A stretch of 5,524 nucleotides of DNA from Bacteroidota bacterium. Lineage in GTDB: Bacteria; Bacteroidota; Ignavibacteria; T3Sed10-11. Below the pieces are notes generated by a model. That model was not told the origin of the DNA. It saw only the letters and a program-made list of their open reading frames with translations, and did not search any database. The DNA lies in assembly GCA_007128495.1 (NCBI GenBank), contig SKXH01000202.1, forward strand, positions 1-5,524, given 5' to 3'. The translations under genes and the position numbers were made by a program. Of this stretch, positions 1-4,054 are shown piece after piece (within the stretch, counting starts at the first letter, position 1; every line of letters begins with the position of its first letter).

Positions 1-119
1 ACAGCTCCCTCTAAGTAACCCTCATTCTCCTGTGTTTGGATTTCACCAGCCGGACTGAATAAGAGAATCATTACAAGGGCTGCAACCGGAATTGAGATGA
101 ACAGTTTTCTGGATGACAT
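1..119 (-). CDS. Exported protein, N-terminal fragment (cut by window edge)
   Basis: Reading the minus strand from an ATG at 119-117 gives 39 open codons that run off the left edge. The start is supported by a strong ribosome binding site, GGAGGTA (plus-strand 125-131), a few bases upstream of the ATG. The protein begins MSSRKLFISIPVAALVMILL, then FSPAGEIQTQENEGYLEGAV. Residues 4-5 are basic and about 18 hydrophobic residues follow, with a possible cleavage or anchor region near SPAG, so it looks like a Sec signal peptide or an N-terminal membrane anchor. The mature part visible is only about 15 polar residues, so the family cannot be named. It is divergent from the gene at 385. I am fairly sure this is a real gene start and have no view on its function. 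Confidence 0.72.
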   Translation of the reverse strand, partial: MSSRKLFISIPVAALVMILLFSPAGEIQTQENEGYLEGA

Positions 120-327
120 AATACTACCTCCGTTTATGTTTATGGTTAGATATGAATTAGACTCAACTGTCATCAGCGTTCCGTTAAAATTGCCAATGTG
201 TTGTAACCTTAAACATAGATAACTCAATGACTGTTCCTGCGCAAGAATTGTACCAGTTTTATGTCTCCAGGATGCAAATTGTTACGTACATACAATTAAT
301 GAAACATCGATATCCTGCACCGTGCTA

Positions 328-356
328 TAGACTCCCGCTATTTTTTGCAGTATATT
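328..356 (+). promoter_or_regulatory. Candidate sigma70-like promoter of the DUF6544-like gene
   Basis: TAGACT (328-333, four of six matches to TTGACA) is followed after 17 bp by TATATT (351-356). Transcription would start near 363 and leave a leader of about 20-30 nt. An overlapping alternative is an extended -10, TGCTATAGA (323-331), without a good -35. The rest of the 265-bp divergent region (120-384) holds no gene. I found no convincing promoter for the minus-strand gene. Confidence 0.4.
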
Positions 357-384
357 CATATTTATACACATTTATTGTGAGTGA

Positions 385-1206
385 ATGCATATGAACCGCC
401 TATCTAAAATTTTATTTATTTTCATTGGAGTAGTAATCTTTGTTATTTTGATAGGGTTTGGCGGGTTCTGGTACACGCCGCAAAGCCCACCGCCCCATCC
501 CGCACAAACCCCCGGATTTTCATATAAAGAAATAAGTCCCGATCTTCCCCGTCCCATCCGTAATTATCTGCAATCGGCTGTCGGTGATTCTCTGCCGGTG
601 ATTGAAACCGCTGTCGTGTGGGGAACGGCGCGGTTTAAACTTCCCGGCTTACTTCCCATATGGATGCCCGTGCGGTGGAAATCTTACTATATTCCCGGCA
701 AAGCGTTTCTACGAGAAATGGAAATTACGTGGTACGGATTGACATTTCTGGAGGGGAAGGATTCATACATTGACGGAACAGGTAAACTTATTATCGGTGA
801 TGAGGTGACCTCCGGGCCTGGAATCGATCAGGGACAGGTGCTTGCGTTACGGGGTGAAATGGCTTTTACGCCTTCAAACCTGGCACTGGACACAACTATA
901 ACCTGGCGTGCCGTTGACGATACTACGATGTGGATGATATTTCCGTTCAATGAGCCCTCGGACTCTCTGCAACTAACATTTAATTCAGAAACGCACCTGA
1001 TAGAAAATTTTACCGCACAACGGTATAAAGAGACCGATGCAATGACCGGATGGCGAATAGAGTGTATTGATTGGGATGAATTCCACACAATGAAAATTCC
1101 TTCTAAAATATCGGTAACATGGGAGGATGAAGGTAAACCCTGGGCGTATTTTACTATTGAGGGAGTGGAATATAATGTGGATGTATCGGATGCAATCCCG
1201 GATTGA
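385..1206 (+). CDS. Membrane-anchored DUF6544-like protein
   Basis: This is a 273-residue protein of unknown biochemical role. Residues 9-29 form one hydrophobic membrane segment after a short basic N-terminus (NRLSK), followed by a proline-rich linker (TPQSPPPHPAQTPG, 31-44). The remainder matches what I remember of the DUF6544 (formerly DUF6920) family: LPRPIRNYL at 54-62, a Trp-rich central stretch, the segment around 157-181 ending in TWRAVDDTT, and a C-terminal block from IPSKISVTW (238) through the YFTIEGVEYN ending near 264. The C-terminal domain probably lies outside the cytoplasm, but orientation was not tested. Two in-frame ATGs lie six bases apart (385 and 391). The weak GTGAGTG Shine-Dalgarno-like stretch at 377-383 is better spaced for 391, so the true protein may be two residues shorter. 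A strong promoter for the next gene sits directly after the stop codon. The coding call is confident, and the family call is from memory of the pattern. Confidence 0.82.
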   Translation: MHMNRLSKILFIFIGVVIFVILIGFGGFWYTPQSPPPHPAQTPGFSYKEISPDLPRPIRNYLQSAVGDSLPVIETAVVWGTARFKLPGLLPIWMPVRWKSYYIPGKAFLREMEITWYGLTFLEGKDSYIDGTGKLIIGDEVTSGPGIDQGQVLALRGEMAFTPSNLALDTTITWRAVDDTTMWMIFPFNEPSDSLQLTFNSETHLIENFTAQRYKETDAMTGWRIECIDWDEFHTMKIPSKISVTWEDEGKPWAYFTIEGVEYNVDVSDAIPD

Positions 1207-1209
1207 GTT

Positions 1210-1238
1210 TTGACATCCGACAAGTTATTAGGTATATT
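1210..1238 (+). promoter_or_regulatory. Strong sigma70-type promoter upstream of the coiled-coil membrane protein
   Basis: A perfect -35 TTGACA (1210-1215) is separated by exactly 17 bp from the -10 TATATT (1233-1238). Transcription should start near 1244-1246, giving a leader of roughly 33 nt before the preferred ATG at 1279. It begins only four bases after the upstream stop codon, so the downstream gene is probably transcribed independently. This is the best promoter match in the window. Confidence 0.7.
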
Positions 1239-1278
1239 TTCTTCTATAAAAATACAATAATTTATGATAGGAAATTTT

Positions 1279-1809
1279 ATGGAAACTAAGGATATAAAAC
1301 CTCACAAGGGCTATATTACGGCTATATTTTTTCTTTTGGCAGTAATGTTGTTTTTAGCATATACACTGTGGAATAACCGGCAACAGATTGACGACCTTGA
1401 ACACCGTGAAGCACGATTGGTTGAGGAACGAGATACGCTGAGATCTAAAATTGAGGAACTGGAAAAAATGGTCGACGAAATCGACCCTGATGAAATTGAA
1501 ACCGAGGAAGCAGGTCGGTCGCTATTGTCCAATTTTGAGATAAACCGGCTTAGACGCCAGGGGCTTGACGACCCGGTAAATGATATTACCCGCGATCTTC
1601 TTACACGAAACGACTTAATTCCGTATGAAGGCGTTTTGGGCGGAACAATGAGTTTTTACACCCCTCAAAATATTCATATTTTAACTCCGCAATGGGTTTT
1701 TGCTTATTTTGAAGACGGTCATATACGGGGAGAGATGCTGCTTGAATTTTCGGTTGATAACGAGGGGGATATCAATTGGACGGTGCTCAACTCGTATCTG
1801 GATAAATAA
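1279..1809 (+). CDS. Single-span membrane protein with coiled coil and unassigned C-terminal domain
   Basis: I do not recognise a named family. From the ATG at 1279 the protein has 176 residues (METKDIKPHK...). An upstream in-frame ATG at 1264 would add five residues, but AGGA at 1269-1272 is well spaced (6 nt) for 1279 and nothing similar precedes 1264. Residues about 12-31 form a hydrophobic membrane segment. Residues about 32-80 are highly charged with heptad-like leucines (IDDLEHREARLVEERDTLRS), which predicts a coiled coil, then an acidic stretch. The C-terminal 75 residues form a compact domain with LLTRNDLIPYEGVLGGTM, WVFAYFEDGHIRGEMLLEF and a final WTVLNSYLDK. A short basic N-terminus before the span suggests the C-terminal domain faces the periplasm, but this is inference. 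It has its own promoter at 1210-1238. Confidence 0.85.
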   Translation: METKDIKPHKGYITAIFFLLAVMLFLAYTLWNNRQQIDDLEHREARLVEERDTLRSKIEELEKMVDEIDPDEIETEEAGRSLLSNFEINRLRRQGLDDPVNDITRDLLTRNDLIPYEGVLGGTMSFYTPQNIHILTPQWVFAYFEDGHIRGEMLLEFSVDNEGDINWTVLNSYLDK

Positions 1810-1832
1810 GGTCTCGTGTGATCTTCCTCATA

Positions 1833-1861
1833 GGAAATTATACGGTGCATTGGTAATTTCC
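1833..1861. repeat. 8-bp perfect inverted repeat in the 1810-1913 gap
   Basis: GGAAATTA (1833-1840) and TAATTTCC (1854-1861) are exact reverse complements separated by 13 bp. No T-run follows, so it is not a standard intrinsic terminator. The right arm lies over the -35 of the candidate promoter at 1850-1878, which would suit an operator. A hairpin at the 3' end of the upstream mRNA is the alternative. Confidence 0.5.
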
Positions 1862-1878
1862 AAAGAGTGCAACATAAA
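1850..1878 (+). promoter_or_regulatory. Weak candidate promoter for the small gene at 1914
   Basis: TTGGTA (1850-1855) and CATAAA (1873-1878) are separated by 17 bp, and each matches the sigma70 consensus at four of six positions. Transcription would start near 1885, about 29 nt before the first ATG. The -35 overlaps the right arm of the inverted repeat at 1833-1861. The match could be chance in AT-rich sequence. Confidence 0.3.
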
Positions 1879-1901
1879 TCCGATATACACAGACAATTGA
1901 C

Positions 1902-1970
1902 AAGGGGGCCACTATGGCAATGCAACAAGCAAATCGAACTATGGACACTCAACAAGGGGAACGCACTATG
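1902..1970 (+). promoter_or_regulatory. Duplicated ribosome binding site and start codon
   Basis: Two initiation regions lie in the same frame. The first is ACAAGGGG (1900-1907) before ATGGC at 1914, and the second is ACAAGGGG (1952-1959) before ATGGC at 1968. The A/G-rich SD-like core is about 5-7 nt from each ATG. They are 54 bp apart and would yield products of 107 and 89 residues. A third in-frame ATG at 1941 has no comparable purine-rich site. Confidence 0.6.
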
Positions 1971-1991
1971 GCGGTACAACTCACCCACAAG
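1911..1991 (+). repeat. Three imperfect 27-bp tandem repeats at a gene start
   Basis: ACTATGG recurs at 1911, 1938 and 1965, exactly 27 bp apart. Each copy begins a unit of nine codons. Units 1 and 2 match at 18 of 27 positions, including a shared CAACAAG, while unit 3 is more diverged (15 of 27 with unit 1). The encoded repeats are TMAMQQANR, TMDTQQGER and TMAVQLTHK. A related ACAAGGGG stretch also precedes unit 1. The pattern suggests internal duplication of the initiation region. Confidence 0.6.
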
Positions 1992-2237
1992 CAAAGCCCC
2001 ACCGGTACTGCTGTCATTGAACGGCAGATCGATCAGGCGGAAACTTTTCTGCACGCTCTCGAAACAGACTCATTGCTTTCTTTGAATATCTCCTTCAAAC
2101 ACGCAGTAGAGTATGATTACTCAGTCTATGATCAATTATCTGAAGATTTGATCGAACCGGATGTGTTAAAGCGATATTTACGCAGATATCTACAATCTAA
2201 GCTTGAGCAGCTTAAACAGCAAAACGGCCGGTCTTAG
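1914..2237 (+). CDS. Small soluble protein of unknown function, repeat-built N-terminus
   Basis: This is a 107-residue protein with no family that I recognise. The first 27 residues are built from nine-residue repeats rich in Gln, Thr and Met, and each repeat holds an in-frame ATG (residues 1, 10 and 19). Residue 19 has its own Shine-Dalgarno-like AAGGGGA, so an 89-residue product is equally possible. The rest is predicted mostly helical: a segment around VIERQIDQAETFLHALETDS, an aromatic stretch (FKHAVEYDYSVYDQLSEDL), then a basic C-terminal helix (VLKRYLRRYLQSKLEQLKQQ). No membrane segment or cysteine is present. The coding frame is supported by good initiation signals and the absence of a better frame on either strand. 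It sits 104 bp after the coiled-coil protein and 89 bp before the SDR gene, so it is probably its own unit. Function is unknown. Confidence 0.75.
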   Translation: MAMQQANRTMDTQQGERTMAVQLTHKQSPTGTAVIERQIDQAETFLHALETDSLLSLNISFKHAVEYDYSVYDQLSEDLIEPDVLKRYLRRYLQSKLEQLKQQNGRS

Positions 2238-2261
2238 AACTTCCTACCGGTGGTTTCTGTA

Positions 2262-2290
2262 TTGCATAACTCCGTATTAGTGTGTAGATT
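2262..2290 (+). promoter_or_regulatory. Weak candidate promoter for the SDR/SRPBCC pair
   Basis: TTGCAT (2262-2267) and TAGATT (2285-2290) are separated by 17 bp, giving a leader of about 30 nt to the ATG at 2327. The matches are only moderate (three and four of six), and the interval is AT-rich, so this is tentative. Confidence 0.25.
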
Positions 2291-2326
2291 GTAGTATGTT
2301 ATCTGCATATCTATATCGGGAAACCT

Positions 2327-3088
2327 ATGATCGATCTATCTGGTAAAGTGAGTCTGGTAACAGGCGGATCACGGGGTATCGGCAAATCCGTTACCCGGCT
2401 TTTGCACGATGCCGGTGCCCACGTTGTTTTTACATATCGTACCTCCGAATCGGAAGCAAACGAATTACAGGCCGAACTACGTCAAAAATCCTCGATTGAG
2501 ACATTGGCAATCCGGGCGGATTGCTCACATTTTGATTCGGTACGCTCGCTCGTACGTACTACCGTCAATCGCTTTAAGAAGATCGATATACTCGTTCATA
2601 ATGCAGGTATATGGACACAGGGTGCCATCGATTCCATGAATGAGAATACGTGGAATGATACAATACGGACAAATTTGAATTCCGCTTTTTATCTCTGCCG
2701 TGAAATATCGCCGATTATGAAAAAACAGCGTTCGGGAAGAATTATATTTATTTCTTCGACAGCGGGGCAGCGGGGTGAGGCGAATCATTCGCACTATGCG
2801 GCAAGTAAAGGGGGAATTATATCGCTCACAAAATCTCTCGCCGATGAACTCGGTCCGTTCGGCATCCGTAGCAACTGTGTGGCACCGGGTTGGGTAAGAA
2901 CCGATATGACCGACGAAGTATTCAGCGATCCAGCTTTTCTGCACAAAGTTGAAAAAAACAATCCGTTACGTTATGTACCTCAGCCGGAGGAGATCGCAGG
3001 CCCTGTATTATTTCTTGCCTCGGATTTGTCATTATACGTTAATGGTGAAATTCTGAATGTAAACGGCGGGAGCGTGCTTTGTGGTTGA
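2327..3088 (+). CDS. FabG-like short-chain dehydrogenase/reductase (SDR)
   Basis: This is a classical SDR oxidoreductase of 253 residues, close to the usual FabG length of about 245. The Rossmann cofactor motif TGGSRGIG is at 12-19. The adenine-pocket Asp is D65 (RADCS), and HNAG at 91-94 replaces the usual NNAG. The catalytic tetrad is Asn116, Ser144 (in IFISST), Tyr157 and Lys161 (YAASK), and the PGWVRTDM segment at 187-194 closes over the nicotinamide. Arg16 in the glycine motif and Arg38 after strand 2 favour NADPH. It ends with the typical VNGEILNVNGGSVL tail. The family acts on 3-oxoacyl-ACP and many other carbonyl or alcohol substrates, so the true substrate cannot be assigned. GGGA (2318-2321) is a modest ribosome binding site. 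The stop codon overlaps the next start, which indicates co-translation with a SRPBCC protein and argues for a dedicated pathway rather than the housekeeping fabG of a fatty-acid synthesis cluster. Confidence 0.93.
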   Translation: MIDLSGKVSLVTGGSRGIGKSVTRLLHDAGAHVVFTYRTSESEANELQAELRQKSSIETLAIRADCSHFDSVRSLVRTTVNRFKKIDILVHNAGIWTQGAIDSMNENTWNDTIRTNLNSAFYLCREISPIMKKQRSGRIIFISSTAGQRGEANHSHYAASKGGIISLTKSLADELGPFGIRSNCVAPGWVRTDMTDEVFSDPAFLHKVEKNNPLRYVPQPEEIAGPVLFLASDLSLYVNGEILNVNGGSVLCG

Positions 3089-3548
3089 CAATGCGGACTG
3101 CACAGTTATAAAATACGTAACTCATGTACGCGCAAACAACAATGATGTATTTCAATTCCACATTCGTTTCGAAAATATTAAAAAAATTATGCCGCCTTAT
3201 CCAGTAGTTCGTATTCTTGATGTACCGGAAAAATTACAACAAGGTGTGAAATTTGCCGTTGGCTTGTTTTTTGTGCCTCTCATCGGTATCTACTGGGAAT
3301 CCCGCATCGTTGAATTTGAGGAAAATCGCCGGTTTGTTGATAAACAGGTCTCGATTGCTCCCTTTAAATACTGGACTCATGAACATCTTTTTGAACAAGA
3401 TGAGGAGTTTTGCATTATTACGGATCGGGTGCGATACAAACTCCATTTCGGCTTGTTCGGCAAAATCGTCGATAATTTATTTTTCCGCCATTCAATGCGG
3501 TTATTCTTTTATTACCGTTCCATACGCTTAAAAAAGCTATTTAATTAG
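3081..3548 (+). CDS. SRPBCC (START/Bet v 1-like) ligand-binding family protein
   Basis: This is a 155-residue protein with the features of the SRPBCC superfamily, helix-grip folds that enclose a hydrophobic ligand. Visible hallmarks are FQFHIRFENIKKIMPPYP (25-41), the RFVDKQ...PFKYWTHEHLFE block (84-105), DRVRYKLHFGLFG (115-127), and a C-terminal amphipathic helix MRLFFYYRSIRLKKLF (139-154). The W-x-H-x-H-x-F and D-x-V-x-Y patterns match the subgroup often annotated as cyclase/dehydrase or as the N-terminal domain of some sugar-epimerase-like proteins. The start is a GTG, since no in-frame ATG lies before residue 37. It is preceded by GGGAG (3068-3072), 8 nt away, inside the SDR coding sequence. 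The two genes overlap by 8 nt, so this one is translationally coupled to the SDR. It may bind or present the SDR's substrate, but this is inference. No signal peptide is seen. Confidence 0.85.
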   Translation: MVDNADCTVIKYVTHVRANNNDVFQFHIRFENIKKIMPPYPVVRILDVPEKLQQGVKFAVGLFFVPLIGIYWESRIVEFEENRRFVDKQVSIAPFKYWTHEHLFEQDEEFCIITDRVRYKLHFGLFGKIVDNLFFRHSMRLFFYYRSIRLKKLFN

Positions 3549-3684
3549 ACAACATCTCACGTGTCGGGTACCGGCGGGTACTGAACATCCATAGTTAAAT
3601 GAGTTAACTCTCAGAAGGCAGACTTGCCACGGATTACACACCTGCGTGTCGAAACGATTGCAATTGGTATACTATTGGTCGTGT

Positions 3685-3727
3685 GCACTCCGGCGTGCAA
3701 GCACGCCTGCTCCGCTTTACGGAGTGC
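3685..3727. repeat. Nested hairpins inside the inverted-repeat element
   Basis: The outer arms GCACTCCG (3685-3692) and CGGAGTGC (3720-3727) are perfect 8-bp complements. Within them GGCGTGC (3692-3698) and GCACGCC (3701-3707) form a 7-bp stem around AA. A competing 5-bp hairpin, CTCCG (3710-3714) with CGGAG (3720-3724), could form instead. The GC-rich stems contrast with the AT-rich flank. No T-run follows, so a terminator role is doubtful. Confidence 0.65.
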
Positions 3728-3769
3728 CGCCTCATTCATATATTTGAAACGATAGAGCGGCACGTGCCG
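3724..3769. repeat. Second stem and 12-bp palindrome of the element
   Basis: GTGCCGC (3724-3730) pairs exactly with GCGGCAC (3757-3763) across a 26-nt loop. The right arm merges into the perfect palindrome CGGCACGTGCCG (3758-3769). Because the left arm overlaps the outer stem of 3685-3727, the two structures are mutually exclusive at that point. Confidence 0.6.
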
Positions 3770-3893
3770 GAACGATTCAAAATGGTATAATTGTATTTTT
3801 AATTTGATAAGAATCCGTGAAATCCGTGGCTTTATTTAGTTAAGTATACTTTTTAGAGCAAAGTGTGGCAGATATGTTTCCACACCATAAGTA

Positions 3894-3925
3894 TTATTCG
3901 TATAATTTAAATGTTATTCGCATAA
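3894..3925. promoter_or_regulatory. Tandem quasi-palindromic sites TTATTCGyATAA (possible operator)
   Basis: TTATTCGTATAA (3894-3905) and TTATTCGCATAA (3914-3925) match at 11 of 12 positions and start exactly 20 bp apart, about two helical turns. Each is symmetric at its ends (TTAT and ATAA). They lie about 50-85 bp upstream of the candidate promoter of the DHS-like gene. This geometry suits two dimers of a regulator bound on one face of the DNA, but chance in AT-rich sequence is possible. Confidence 0.35.
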
Positions 3926-3977
3926 AAATACAGCAAAATTATTTTTCTCTTTTTTCCGGCATTTTCTTGTAAAAACC

Positions 3978-4005
3978 TTGCTCTAATCCTAAAAATTGCT
4001 ATATT
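3978..4005 (+). promoter_or_regulatory. Candidate promoter of the DHS-like gene
   Basis: TTGCTC (3978-3983) is followed after 16 bp by TATATT (4000-4005), with initiation near 4012 and a leader of about 43 nt. The -10 is the same hexamer as in the two promoters upstream at 351 and 1233. The -35 is weak, which would fit a need for an activator. Confidence 0.45.
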
Positions 4006-4054
4006 TATACCAGATATATTCTTATACGCTTGTCTTAATATACTACAGGAACTC

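Larger units (their letters stand above)
3626..3830. mobile_element. Putative 205-bp non-autonomous inverted-repeat element (MITE/REP-like)
   Basis: The left end GCCACGGATTACAC (3626-3639) matches the reverse complement of the right end GTGAAATCCGTGGC (3817-3830) at 13 of 14 positions. The right end also carries a doubled AATCCGTG unit (3812-3830). Inside are nested hairpins (3685-3727), an overlapping stem GTGCCGC/GCGGCAC with a 12-bp palindrome (3724-3769), and a direct repeat of about 27 bp (3651-3678 and 3769-3795, sharing CGATT, ATGGTATA-like and ATTG segments). From memory, ATCCGTG-type inverted repeats recur between genes in many environmental bacterial genomes. I found no transposase gene and no obvious target-site duplication, so mobility is inference. 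Confidence 0.55.
3549..4054. other. 506-bp non-coding region: structured element, then AT-rich promoter region
   Basis: I see no credible gene on either strand. The left part holds a short inverted repeat (GTACC 3568-3572, GGTAC 3577-3581) just after the upstream stop, without a T-run, and a perfect palindrome GAGTTAACTC (3601-3610). The middle is the inverted-repeat element at 3626-3830. From 3831 the sequence becomes strongly AT-rich, with a hairpin GTGTGG/CCACAC (3863-3868, 3880-3885), the paired sites at 3894-3925 and a candidate promoter at 3978-4005. No clear terminator for the SDR/SRPBCC unit was found outside the element. Confidence 0.7.

Noticed and set aside
828..1223. Open frame of 131 codons on the minus strand
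   Set aside because: It lies entirely antisense to the DUF6544-like gene, has no ribosome binding site, and its product (many Ser/Thr/Val, no motif) looks like a frame shadow.
1897..1902. Perfect TTGACA hexamer before the small gene
   Set aside because: No -10-like hexamer lies 16-18 bp downstream, and it runs straight into the ribosome binding site, so it is probably chance.
1911..1991. Possible CRISPR-like array
   Set aside because: The repeats are contiguous with no spacers, imperfect, in frame with a gene start, and there are only three copies.
1867..2085. Alternative plus-strand frame of 72 codons over the repeat region
   Set aside because: It has no Shine-Dalgarno before its ATG and overlaps the better supported frame from 1914.
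2225..2255. CCGGT/ACCGG short inverted repeat around the stop of the small gene
   Set aside because: The stem is only 5 bp with a long loop and has no T-run, so it is too weak to call a terminator.
2289..2317. TTGTAG and TATATC 17 bp apart upstream of the SDR gene
   Set aside because: Initiation would fall about 3 nt before the ATG, leaving no room for the ribosome binding site.
2525..2944. Open frame of 139 codons on the minus strand
   Set aside because: It is antisense to the SDR gene, whose catalytic motifs are all intact. The product is rich in Arg, Cys and Tyr with no recognisable domain.
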